From the NCBI RefSeq assembly GCF_016741815.1, contig NZ_JAERRJ010000006.1, positions 1 through 64,000 on the forward strand: a DNA stretch of 64,000 bases, written 5' to 3'. A program made the position numbers and the translations under genes. This DNA comes from Nocardia acididurans. Lineage in GTDB: Bacteria; Actinomycetota; Actinomycetes; Mycobacteriales; Mycobacteriaceae. The notes under the pieces were generated by a model. That model made no database searches. It was not told the DNA's origin and saw nothing but the letters and a program-made list of their open reading frames with translations. Every line of letters starts with the position of its first letter. Position 1 is the stretch's first letter. Shown here in pieces: positions 15,617 through 24,103 of the stretch.

Positions 15617-15660
15617 GTCAGTGATGTGTCAGCCGAACTGTCAGCGCATTCCCCGAGAAT
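15617..15660 (+). promoter_or_regulatory. Predicted SARP operator and -10 element of the PPTase operon
   Basis: GTCAGT at 15617, GTCAGC at 15628 and GTCAGC at 15640 are spaced 11 and 12 bp. After 9 bp comes GAGAAT (15655-15660), a -10-like hexamer, 45 bp before ATG 15706. The same array with the same spacings precedes the red-type operon at 31405-31362. Direct heptamer repeats about one helical turn apart, ending roughly 8 bp before the -10, are the known SARP binding layout. Confidence 0.7.
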
Positions 15661-15705
15661 TGTTTCGCACGACTGTGTCGCGGCAATAACGGAGGGAATC
15701 GAAAT

Positions 15706-16443
15706 ATGTTCCGAGCCCGGGAAATTCTCGATTCTGCGAGTGTATTGCGTATCGCCCATCCGGCCCGCGACATGACCGTTGCCGGCATCTCGCTCGCATG
15801 GCTGCGCACTCGCTCGGCGGCTCAGGTGAAGGCTGTTGCCGCCCGGCATCTCTCGGTGGGCGAGTCCGAGCGGTTGGAGACGCTGCCCGGCCCACGACGG
15901 CGGCTGGAATGGCTGGCCGGACGGCTGGCGGTCAAACAGGCGGTACGGGCGTATCAACGGCGACGGCCGAGCCCGCGTGGCGTCCAGCCCGCTCGCGAGA
16001 TAGTCGTAATTCCCTGCGGGACACCGGAACAGGCGGGCATGCCGAGGGTGGCGGGTCCGGTCGAGGTCGGTATCACCCACTCCGGGGATTTCGCCCTGGC
16101 GGCCTGCGCGGCGGGTCCGGTCGGGATCGACCTGGAACGGGACCGGCCTTTCGCCCCGGCCCTGCTGGCCGCACTGGGTGACGCGGACTTCCGGCATGCC
16201 GCGCCCGGGACGCCCGCCATGCCGATCGCACTGCGCTGGGCCTGCCGGGAGGCCGTGCTCAAGAACTTCGGATTCGGAATGCGCGTCGACCCCCGCGAGA
16301 TCGCACTCACCCGATGGCGGCCCGACGGCTCGTTCGGCTGGTCCGCGGGGCCGGGGCTGCGCCGGGCCGCGGCCACCTCGCCGTGGCCGCGGCGGGCCTG
16401 GGCCGGTGAGCTCTCCGGCTACGCTCTCGCGCTGGTCTGGTAG
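15706..16443 (+). CDS. Sfp-type 4'-phosphopantetheinyl transferase
   Basis: 245 residues from ATG 15706, preceded by GGAGGG. Conserved PPTase blocks are WLAGRLAVKQAV near residue 65, VEVGITHSGDFALAAC, then GIDLE (Mg-binding) and WACREAVLKNFGFG (the W/KEA box with K retained). The enzyme attaches phosphopantetheine to carrier proteins; the likely substrates here are the RedO-like carrier, the ACP of the RedN-like protein and the ACP of the FAAL. It corresponds in role to RedU. First gene of a three-gene operon led by the predicted SARP operator. Confidence 0.93.
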   Translation: MFRAREILDSASVLRIAHPARDMTVAGISLAWLRTRSAAQVKAVAARHLSVGESERLETLPGPRRRLEWLAGRLAVKQAVRAYQRRRPSPRGVQPAREIVVIPCGTPEQAGMPRVAGPVEVGITHSGDFALAACAAGPVGIDLERDRPFAPALLAALGDADFRHAAPGTPAMPIALRWACREAVLKNFGFGMRVDPREIALTRWRPDGSFGWSAGPGLRRAAATSPWPRRAWAGELSGYALALVW

Positions 16444-16460
16444 CCGGATCGGAGCTGCTC

Positions 16461-17639
16461 GTGGAAACCCGAAAAACCGGCCCTCGCACGGCATTACCGT
16501 TCGCGTCGGCGCTGGCGACCGCCCTGGAGATCGCCGCCGACAGCCCGTCCTCGCACAACAGTCAGCCGTGGGGGGTGGCGCGGCTGGTCAGCCGCGCGGC
16601 GCGGGACGCGGCCCGGACGCTCGCGGGCGCGGGCGCGGATCGCGCCGCGACCGAATACCTGATCCTGGCCGTGGACCGCGACCGGGAACTCACCGCGCTG
16701 CCCGCCCACTACGCGGAGATGCGCGTGAGCTGCGGGCTGTACTGGCGGCTGCTGCGGCGCGCGCTGGCAGCCCAGGGCTGGGAATTGGATCTCGAGGTGC
16801 CGGCTCGGCGGCCGCTACTGGTCGCGCTCGGATTCCCCGCGACCTGGACTCCGTTGCGACTGGCCCGGTTTCGCTGGACCGGCCGGGAAGCCGAGGCGCT
16901 GGACCGGCTGCGGATCCGCGCCCGGCACCGGCAGACCAACCGTGGCCCATACCTGCCCGATCCGGTGCCCGGCAGCCTGCTCGACGAGCTGGCGGCGGGG
17001 TCGGCCGAGCCGGGAGCGCGACCACCGACGGGCGTCGCGCATCCCGTCCACGTCCGATACCTGCGCTCGGAGTTTCAGCGAAATCGGTTCGCCGCCTTCG
17101 TAGCCCGGCACGGCGGCCGGGACTTCGCCCATCGGGAGGCGTGGCGCGAAACCCACTCCTATCTGCGGCGCGACGCGGCGCAGGCCCGTGCCGCGGGTGA
17201 CGGGTTCACCCTCGCCCAGCTGTTCGGGCCCATGTCGTCCGCACAGCACCTGCTGCGCCGCGCGGCGCTCGCACCGGCGACCATGCGCGTGCTGAGCCGC
17301 ATCGGCTATCCGCGGCTGCTCGCCGGGCAACTGGCCGCGGGGGTGCGCCGCACACCGGTGATCGTCCTACTGAGCGTGGCCGAGGGTCAGCGCCGCCGCG
17401 CCACCGACCTGGTGGGGGCGGGGGAGTGGCTGGCGGATTTCTGGCTGGCCGCGACCGCCGCCGGTCTGGCCGTCCACCCGATCAGCATCGTCATTCAGCA
17501 CGCCGATCTGCGGCAGCGGATGCACACTGAGTTCGGGGTACCCGGCCGGATCTTTTTCGTTGCGCGCCTTGGCTATCCGACGATGCGCTTCGATCGCGCC
17601 CCGCGTCGGCGTCCGGCCGCCTGCGTCCGGGAGCTGTAG
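16461..17639 (+). CDS. Nitroreductase-superfamily oxidoreductase (RedV/PigM-like)
   Basis: 392 residues from GTG 16461, 17 bp after the PPTase. The signature of the Acg/nitroreductase-like family, DSPSSHNSQPW, is at residues 28-38, and the C-terminal half has LVGAGEWLADFWLAATAAGL with HPISIVIQH. In prodiginine pathways a protein of this type (RedV, PigM) oxidises the bipyrrole alcohol to the aldehyde; assignment to that step is by analogy with the cluster context. The N-terminal 25 residues and the middle are Arg/Ala-rich and less conserved. The stop TAG overlaps a possible GTG start of the next gene. Confidence 0.8.
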   Translation: METRKTGPRTALPFASALATALEIAADSPSSHNSQPWGVARLVSRAARDAARTLAGAGADRAATEYLILAVDRDRELTALPAHYAEMRVSCGLYWRLLRRALAAQGWELDLEVPARRPLLVALGFPATWTPLRLARFRWTGREAEALDRLRIRARHRQTNRGPYLPDPVPGSLLDELAAGSAEPGARPPTGVAHPVHVRYLRSEFQRNRFAAFVARHGGRDFAHREAWRETHSYLRRDAAQARAAGDGFTLAQLFGPMSSAQHLLRRAALAPATMRVLSRIGYPRLLAGQLAAGVRRTPVIVLLSVAEGQRRRATDLVGAGEWLADFWLAATAAGLAVHPISIVIQHADLRQRMHTEFGVPGRIFFVARLGYPTMRFDRAPRRRPAACVREL

Positions 17640-17674
17640 TGGTTTCCCGTCCATCCCGTCGACGGGAGCATGTG

Positions 17675-19885
17675 ATGAGACAGCACGGCTGGGGTGCGCT
17701 GATGGCCCGGCATCGCCGTCTGGTGATCGGTATCTGGATCGTGCTGCTGATCCTCAGCGGCGCCGCGCTGCCGGCGCTGGTCGAGAAGCTGAAGGCGCCG
17801 GACTACGGCGTGGACGGGGCCGAGTCGACACGGGCGTCGAGTCTGATCCAGCGGCACTTCCAGGGCTTCGGCAACGAGCAGGACGCCATTGTGTTCGACG
17901 CCGGGCAGGGCCGGATCACCGATGCCGGGCAGCGCGCCGTCGTCGACCGCGTGCTCACGGCGGCGCGCGGTGCCACCGGTGTGGTCGCGGTTCTCGGCCC
18001 GTTCGATCCGGGGGCGCGGGATCAGGTGTCACCGGATGGGCGTGCGGCCGTGGCCCTGGTCGGCCTGCGTGGGAGCACCGATGAATTGCCCATGCGCGCA
18101 AGTGATTTGCAGGAGGTGCTGGATGCGGCCGCGGGCGAGGGGGTGGACGCCTACCTGACGGGCTATTCGCCGATCACCAACGATCTCACCGTGGTGGAGA
18201 CGACCGCGACCTCGGAGGCCGAGTCCCTGGGGCTGCCGATCGCCCTGGCGATCCTGGTGCTGGCCTTCGGCGCGGTGCTGGCCGCCCTGCTGCCGCTGCT
18301 CCTGGCGATCGCCGGGCTGACGTTCACCTTCGGGGTCCTCTACCTGCTCAGCTTCGGGCTGACCTTCGACGCCTTCCTGGTCACCATCGTCACCATGATC
18401 GGCACCGGGATCGGCATCGACTACGCCATGTTCGTGGTCAGCAGATTCCGGGAGGAACTGGCCCGGCGCGGGATCATCGAGCCCGATCGCGCGGCCGTCG
18501 CCGAGGCGACCGGGGTGGCCGTCGCCACCTCCGGGCGCACCATCGCGTACTCCGGCATCGTCGTGGCCGTGTCGGTGTGCTCGTTCTTCATCACACGCTC
18601 ACCGATTTTCCGCGAGATAGCAACGGGCGTACTGGTTTCGGTGGCGTGCACGCTGGCCGCCGCCCTGACGCTGCTGCCGGCGGTACTGGCTGCGCTCGGA
18701 CCGCGGGTGAACGCGTGGCAGCTGCCGCGGCGGTGGCGGCCCGCGAGCCTGCGCTCCGACGGCACGCTGGCCGCCGGTCCGTGGGCGCGGTGGGCGCGAC
18801 TGGTGCTCCGGCGTCCGATCGCCTTCGCCGTGCCGGTTGCGCTGCTGCTGGCGCTGGCGACACTGCCGGTGGCCGGGCTGCACTACGGCATCGACCTCGG
18901 CACCGGTTCGCTGGCCGGGCGGCCGTCGGCCGCGGCGCAGCGGGTGCTCGACAGGTCCTTCACGCCGGGGGTGGTGTCGCCGATCCAGGTGGTCGTCACC
19001 GGTTCCGGCGACACTGCGCTCGAGGCGGCGGGGCGGCAGGGGGCGGCCGACCTGGCGGCCGCGCTGGACGGTGACGACCGTGTCACCGCGGTGGAATCGG
19101 TGGAGGCGGCAGGGCGCACGCTGATCAGCGTGGTGCCCGCGGTGCCCATCGATTCCGGCGCGGCGATCGATCTGGTCCGTCATATCCGCGACGACCTCGC
19201 GCCCGGCATTCCGCGGGCGCAGGTGCTGGTCGGCGGGGCGACCGCGAGCTTCGTCGACCTGTCCGACGAGACGACCGCCAAACTGCCGTGGGTGCTCGCG
19301 CTGGTGCTCGGACTGTCGCTGCTGTTCCTGCTGGCGATGTTCCGCAGCGTGGTGCTGCCGATCAAGGCCGTGCTGATGAACCTGCTCGCCACCGGCGCCG
19401 CGATCGGGCTGACCGTCATGGTCTTCCAATGGGGTTACGGGGAGCGGCTGCTGGGGTTCACCAGCCCCGGTTTCCTGCAGGTCTATCTGCCAATCTCGGT
19501 GTTCGTGCTGCTGTTCGGGCTGTCCATGGACTACGAGGTGTTTCTCATCCGCCGGATTCAGGAGGCGCACGAGGACGGTCACGACACCGACGACTCCATC
19601 GCCGTCGGGGTGGAGCACACCGCGCGGCCCATCACCGCCGCGGCCGCGATCATGGTGGCGGTGTTCGGCAGCTTCGTCACCGCACAGGTGATGGAGTTGA
19701 AGCAGTTCGGGTTCGCGCTGGCGGTCGCCATCGCGGTGGACGCCACCCTGGTGCGGCTGATCCTGGTGCCCGCGTTCATGAAACTGCTCGGCGGCTGGAA
19801 CTGGTGGCTCCCGGCCCCGCTGGAGCGGGTGTTCAGCGCGCCGCGCGGTAGCCGGGTTCGAGCCGGGTCCCCGCGTACTCGGTGA
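17675..19885 (+). CDS. MMPL/RND-family transporter
   Basis: 736 residues. ATG 17675 with GGGAG 6 bp upstream is chosen over the overlapping GTG 17639. Two repeats are visible, each with one isolated helix (first: LVIGIWIVLLILSGAALPAL), a periplasmic domain and a group of about five helices (from LGLPIALAILVLAFG and from VLALVLGLSLLFLLAMFRSV). Conserved MMPL points include GTGIGIDYAMFVVSRFREEL and LFGLSMDYEVFLIRRIQEA. Such proteins export lipids or hydrophobic metabolites. In the operon with PPTase and RedV-type genes it is the likely exporter of the cluster's product. Its end overlaps the convergent redY-like gene by 53 bp. Confidence 0.93.
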   Translation: MRQHGWGALMARHRRLVIGIWIVLLILSGAALPALVEKLKAPDYGVDGAESTRASSLIQRHFQGFGNEQDAIVFDAGQGRITDAGQRAVVDRVLTAARGATGVVAVLGPFDPGARDQVSPDGRAAVALVGLRGSTDELPMRASDLQEVLDAAAGEGVDAYLTGYSPITNDLTVVETTATSEAESLGLPIALAILVLAFGAVLAALLPLLLAIAGLTFTFGVLYLLSFGLTFDAFLVTIVTMIGTGIGIDYAMFVVSRFREELARRGIIEPDRAAVAEATGVAVATSGRTIAYSGIVVAVSVCSFFITRSPIFREIATGVLVSVACTLAAALTLLPAVLAALGPRVNAWQLPRRWRPASLRSDGTLAAGPWARWARLVLRRPIAFAVPVALLLALATLPVAGLHYGIDLGTGSLAGRPSAAAQRVLDRSFTPGVVSPIQVVVTGSGDTALEAAGRQGAADLAAALDGDDRVTAVESVEAAGRTLISVVPAVPIDSGAAIDLVRHIRDDLAPGIPRAQVLVGGATASFVDLSDETTAKLPWVLALVLGLSLLFLLAMFRSVVLPIKAVLMNLLATGAAIGLTVMVFQWGYGERLLGFTSPGFLQVYLPISVFVLLFGLSMDYEVFLIRRIQEAHEDGHDTDDSIAVGVEHTARPITAAAAIMVAVFGSFVTAQVMELKQFGFALAVAIAVDATLVRLILVPAFMKLLGGWNWWLPAPLERVFSAPRGSRVRAGSPRTR

Positions 19886-20141
19886 CCACCGAGGCCATGG
19901 TGTCGAAGGCGGCGACCAGGCTCTTGAAAGCCGGTGTGTCCATGTCCTTGTCGAAGTCGGCGCGGCTCGACACCTCGATCACCTCGAAGTACCGGGTGTC
20001 TTCGGCGGTCCGCTGCACGCTGAAACCGCGGACGCTGGGCAGCTGTGGGCAGGTCGCGTAATCGACCTCCCGGACCCAGGATTCGAAGCGGTCCGGGTCG
20101 ATGTAGGGGTGCAGTTCGATGAGGTGGACGATCAGTTCCAC
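19833..20141 (-). CDS. redY: RedY-like protein of the bipyrrole operon
   Basis: 102 residues of the RedY type, a small alpha-beta-barrel-like protein found only with prodiginine-type clusters. Recognisable parts are MELIVHLIELHPYIDPDRFE, WVREVDYATCPQLPSV and DTPAFKSLVAAFDTMASVV. Its biochemical role is not established to my knowledge. It is the last gene of the long minus-strand operon, 12 bp after the redW-like gene, and its presence is one of the stronger markers that the operon belongs to the red family. Confidence 0.85.
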   Translation of the reverse strand: MELIVHLIELHPYIDPDRFESWVREVDYATCPQLPSVRGFSVQRTAEDTRYFEVIEVSSRADFDKDMDTPAFKSLVAAFDTMASVVTEYAGTRLEPGYRAAR

Positions 20142-20153
20142 GGCCGGGCTCCT

Positions 20154-21311
20154 TCAGCGCGTCGGACGGCGTCGCCCGAGCCCCAGGGCGCGGGCGACAT
20201 TGTTCTTCTGAATCTCATTGGTGCCGGAGAAAATTCGCGCCGGCAGCGCGTCACGCAGCAGGGTCTCGGCCACGCCGTCGGTGACGCCGAGCGCGCCGCG
20301 CAACTGGATGGCGTCCAAGCCCAGCTGCACCGCCGCCTCGCTGACCGCGACCTTCGCCACGCCGGAACTGACTTCGCAGTCCCGGCCGGCGGAGAGATCG
20401 GCGGCGGCCTTGAACAGCAGTAGGCGGGCGGACTCGAGGCGCGTGATCATATCCACGACCCGGTGGCTCACCGCTTGGAATTCGCCTATGGGAGAACCGA
20501 ATTGGACTCGGTCGCGAACGAAGTCGATGGTGTCGTCGAGTACTCGGCGCATCGCGCCCAGGTACACGGCGAACAGGCAGATGCGCTCCCAGCGCATCGA
20601 TCCGGTGAATACGCTCGCGCCGCAGCCCTCGCCACCGAGGACGGCGTCCAGTGGGACCGGGCAATCGGTGAAATGCACTTCCGCCGTGGGTGATCCGCGC
20701 AGGCCGAGCTTCGCGTAGGGCGGGCCGACCCGCAGTCCCGGCGCGTCGGCCGGTACGAGGAACGCGGTGAGGCCGAAGAACCCGCCGCCGGGTTGGGTCA
20801 CCGCCTGCACCAGGAAAGTGTCGGCGACGGGTGAGTTGGTGGTGAAGACCTTGGTGCCGTTGAGCACGTATCCGGCAGCGGTACGGTCGGCGCGGGTGCG
20901 CTGATGCAGGATGTCGGATCCCGCGTCGGATTCGGTGATGGCGTGCGCGGCCACCAGCTCACCGGAGCACAGCCGGGGCAGATGGCGGTGCTGCTGCTCG
21001 GCCGTGCCGAATTCGACCAGGGGCATCAGGCAGGCGAACAGGTGCGCCGCGGCCGAGAAGGCGAATCCGGTGTCGGCACAACCGGACCCGAGCGCCTCGA
21101 ACAGTGCGACGGCGGCGACCGCGTCCAATCCGCTGCCGCCGTACTCCTCGGGCACCGTCGCGCCGAGGATCCCCTGCTTGCCCGCCAGCAGCCAGCGACG
21201 GCGGAAGTCGGTGGAGTCGAAGTCATGGGCGGGGCCGTTCAGATCGCGCCGTGCGAAAGCGGTGAGCGCGGTGCACATGGCCTCGATATCCGGCGGCAGA
21301 TCGAAATTCAT
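20154..21311 (-). CDS. redW: Prolyl-carrier protein dehydrogenase (RedW/PigA-like acyl-CoA dehydrogenase)
   Basis: 385 residues from ATG 21311, overlapping the ketosynthase gene by 4 bp. The acyl-CoA dehydrogenase fold is shown by [35 protein letters not shown] and [15 protein letters not shown]. The expected catalytic glutamate is at the isovaleryl-CoA dehydrogenase position (E242 in MRWERICL), while the medium-chain position carries Ser (IFSGTNEIQ), as expected for prolyl-carrier oxidases. It would oxidise prolyl-S-carrier to pyrrolyl-2-carboxyl-S-carrier with FAD, acting on the carrier encoded at 31070. Confidence 0.9.
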   Translation of the reverse strand: MNFDLPPDIEAMCTALTAFARRDLNGPAHDFDSTDFRRRWLLAGKQGILGATVPEEYGGSGLDAVAAVALFEALGSGCADTGFAFSAAAHLFACLMPLVEFGTAEQQHRHLPRLCSGELVAAHAITESDAGSDILHQRTRADRTAAGYVLNGTKVFTTNSPVADTFLVQAVTQPGGGFFGLTAFLVPADAPGLRVGPPYAKLGLRGSPTAEVHFTDCPVPLDAVLGGEGCGASVFTGSMRWERICLFAVYLGAMRRVLDDTIDFVRDRVQFGSPIGEFQAVSHRVVDMITRLESARLLLFKAAADLSAGRDCEVSSGVAKVAVSEAAVQLGLDAIQLRGALGVTDGVAETLLRDALPARIFSGTNEIQKNNVARALGLGRRRPTR

Positions 21312-24103
21312 CCGGCACGGTCCTGTCGGGAGTGTTCCTCGAGGAGGAGGTGATAGTTGATCCCGCCGGTCCCGAACGAACTGACCGCGGCCCGGCGCGG
21401 CCGCCCCGGCTCCGACGGCCACGGCGTGGGCTGGATCGGCAGTACGGCGGGGATATTGTCCAGCGGCAGTTCGGGATTGGGAGTGCGCACCCCGATGTTC
21501 GGCGGAAAGGTGTTGGCCCGCATGGCCTGGAGCGCCGCGAGCAGCCCCGCCCCGCCGGCCGCTGCGAACGTATGCCCGACCACGGCCTTGACCGAGCCGA
21601 TCGCCAGCGGGTTCCGTCGCGGGCTCCCACCGTAGACCTCGGCCGCCGCGCTGATCTCCACCCGATCCCCGACCCGGGTCCCGGTGCCGTGCGCCTCCAG
21701 GTAATCGACCGCGCCCGGGTCGAATTCGACCTGCTCGAACGCACGCCGCATAGCCCGCACCTGCCCTGCCACATCCGGCGCGATCAGCGACTTCGCGTCA
21801 TTGGAAGCCCCGATCCCGCGAATCAGGCCGTAGATCGTATCGCCGTCGCGCAGCGCATCGGCGTGCCGTTTGAGCAGGAACAGCGCACACCCGTCGCCGG
21901 GGCTGAAGCCGTCGGCCGCACTGTCGAACGGCGTGATCCGGCTGCGCGACAGCATGCCCAGCGCGGAACACAGCACCAAATCCCTGGGGTTGCAGGCCAA
22001 TTCGACGCCACCCGCCATCGCGAAGTCGGTGCTGCCCGCGCGCAGCGAGGTCACCGCGAGATCGATCGCCGCCAGGGTGGAGGCACAGGCCGCTTCGACC
22101 GCGAGCGGTACCGCGCTCAGCCGGTATTCATTGGTGACCATGGTGGCGACCGCCCCGGCGAGGAAGCCGTCGAGCTGCACGGGCGAAAGTTGCTCCCCCC
22201 GAACCGGATACCGCTCCCGGAGCCGATCGAGGAGCCTGGCCCGCGCCTCGCCCGGCAGATCCGCCCATGCCGGAGTCTCCGCGAGCGCGGACTCCCATTC
22301 CGCCACCGAGCGCTCGGCATTGATCCGCCGCTCGGTCGACAGGCTGAGCGTGCTGCCGACCGCCACCACTCCGATCCGCTCCCGTAGCCCCTCCGGCCTT
22401 CCGTAGCGAGCGAGCGCCTCGTCGGCAACCAGGAGGGCGAGCCGCTGTGCCGGGTCCATGACCCGATACCGATGCGGGGTGAGACGAACCGAGCCGGGCG
22501 GGTGCCCCGGCGGCGGCACCGACCCGCCCACCTGGCAGTAGCTGTGCGTCAGCGTGATCTCGCCCGGCGCGTAATAGAGTTCGCGATCCAGCACGTCAGC
22601 GCTCAGCGTGCCGAGACCACTGCGGCAGGACCGGATCGCCTGCCACAGATTGGCCGCGTCCCCGGCCCCCGCGAAGATCCCGCCATAACCCACGACGGCA
22701 ATCGGTTCGGCCCGCACCGGAGCCGGAACACGGCGCGCGGTCCTTCGCGGAACCGCGTGCCCGAGCAGCACATACCCCGAGGTCCCGCCCAGCCCGCAGC
22801 CGAACACCGCCGCGTGCCGCGTCGGCGGCACCGGGTCGCCCGGCCATTCCTCGAGTGCCGTCACCTGCCGGAAGGGCATGGCGGCCGGGGTCTCGTACCC
22901 ATCCCCGCGCGGGGCGGTGCGTGCGGCAGTGGCGTCGGACATCGATTCGTGCGGGGACGCCTCGGCGGAGCCGGATCCGGGGTGCCCGGTGGGTGGCATC
23001 TTGCCGTGGAAGAGAGCGAGCGCCGTCGCGCTGACGGCGGCCAATCCGGCATTGGCGAAGGTGTGGCCGAGTCGGGTGGCGGTGTCGCCCCATGCGATCG
23101 AGGCCGGGGCGGCGTCGCCGAAGAACCGGGCCAGGGCGCGCTGATCCGCCTCGCGGACGGAATGGATGCCCGGGCCCGCGCACTCGGCGTAGCGGACCGC
23201 GGCAGGGGGTACGCCGGCCGCGTCGTGGCACTCCTTGGCCAGGCGATAGCGGGGTTCGGCATTGGTCGAGTAGCGCAGTGCGCCCGGACGGGCCTCGTGC
23301 CGCAGCGCGCATCCCAGGACCGAGGCGTAGACGCGGTGCTCGTTGCGCAGGGCCGACGACCGGCGTTCCAGCAGCAGCGCGGTGACCCCCTCGGCCAGGG
23401 CGGGGGAGGCGGTGAACAAGCCCTTGGCGGCGAGGGCGTCTGCGGCGAGGGAGCTTTCCAGACACTGACCGGTCAGGACGAGGACCGCGTCCGCCGAGCC
23501 GGCGCGGAGGTTGGCGATCGCGCATTCGAGGGCTACGAATCCGGTGGCGTCGGCCGATTCCAGGGCGATCGTGCGGCCGAGGAGGTGGAATGCGGCGGCG
23601 ATGCGGGCGGGGATGGTGCTGGCCATTTCGCCGACTCGGTCGTGCGGGGAGGCACCCAGCCTGGCGACCAGGCTCGCTCGCAGGTCTCGGCGCAGCCGGG
23701 GGGCGGCGGCCCGGGTGTGTGCGTCCGGATCGGTGGACGCGGCCTGCTCGAGGTCGCGGCCGTAGTGCGCGCCCGCGATGCGAAGGGCGTTGGCGTACTG
23801 GCGATTCAGGCCGAAGCAGGTGCCGACCACGACGTCCATGCGGGCGTCGGCCCAGGGCTGGGTGAGGTATCCGGCGTCGTCGAGGCACAGGCGCGCGGCT
23901 TCGAGCATGAGCAGTTGGAGACGGCTCAGGGAGCGGCGCTGGGCCGGGGGGATGCGGAAGCCGGTGAGGTCGATCTCGGTGTCGTCCAGGCGGGGCGGCC
24001 GCGGCGGTGGATTCGGGTCGGTCAGTGCGGTCCAGTACTCCGCCGCGCCGCGGATGCCGGGGTACAGGGCCGAGATGCCTACCACGGCAATGGGTTCGGT
24101 CAT
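21308..24103 (-). CDS. redX: Double ketosynthase (RedX/PigJ-like); first domain lacks catalytic residues
   Basis: 931 residues with two KS domains. The second (about 464-920) is intact: C673 in VEAACAST, H805 in EAHGTGT, H844 in VVGHTFA. In the first (1 to about 440) the motif aligned with D-T-A-C reads E-S-A-D, so the active cysteine is D185, and the HGTGT histidine is replaced (ECAGPG); only the last histidine (LGHTFA, H347) remains. The first domain therefore resembles a chain-length factor. In the pathway the enzyme accepts the pyrrolyl group and condenses it with malonyl-ACP for RedN. It overlaps both neighbours by 4 bp. Confidence 0.92.
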   Translation of the reverse strand: MTEPIAVVGISALYPGIRGAAEYWTALTDPNPPPRPPRLDDTEIDLTGFRIPPAQRRSLSRLQLLMLEAARLCLDDAGYLTQPWADARMDVVVGTCFGLNRQYANALRIAGAHYGRDLEQAASTDPDAHTRAAAPRLRRDLRASLVARLGASPHDRVGEMASTIPARIAAAFHLLGRTIALESADATGFVALECAIANLRAGSADAVLVLTGQCLESSLAADALAAKGLFTASPALAEGVTALLLERRSSALRNEHRVYASVLGCALRHEARPGALRYSTNAEPRYRLAKECHDAAGVPPAAVRYAECAGPGIHSVREADQRALARFFGDAAPASIAWGDTATRLGHTFANAGLAAVSATALALFHGKMPPTGHPGSGSAEASPHESMSDATAARTAPRGDGYETPAAMPFRQVTALEEWPGDPVPPTRHAAVFGCGLGGTSGYVLLGHAVPRRTARRVPAPVRAEPIAVVGYGGIFAGAGDAANLWQAIRSCRSGLGTLSADVLDRELYYAPGEITLTHSYCQVGGSVPPPGHPPGSVRLTPHRYRVMDPAQRLALLVADEALARYGRPEGLRERIGVVAVGSTLSLSTERRINAERSVAEWESALAETPAWADLPGEARARLLDRLRERYPVRGEQLSPVQLDGFLAGAVATMVTNEYRLSAVPLAVEAACASTLAAIDLAVTSLRAGSTDFAMAGGVELACNPRDLVLCSALGMLSRSRITPFDSAADGFSPGDGCALFLLKRHADALRDGDTIYGLIRGIGASNDAKSLIAPDVAGQVRAMRRAFEQVEFDPGAVDYLEAHGTGTRVGDRVEISAAAEVYGGSPRRNPLAIGSVKAVVGHTFAAAGGAGLLAALQAMRANTFPPNIGVRTPNPELPLDNIPAVLPIQPTPWPSEPGRPRRAAVSSFGTGGINYHLLLEEHSRQDRAG

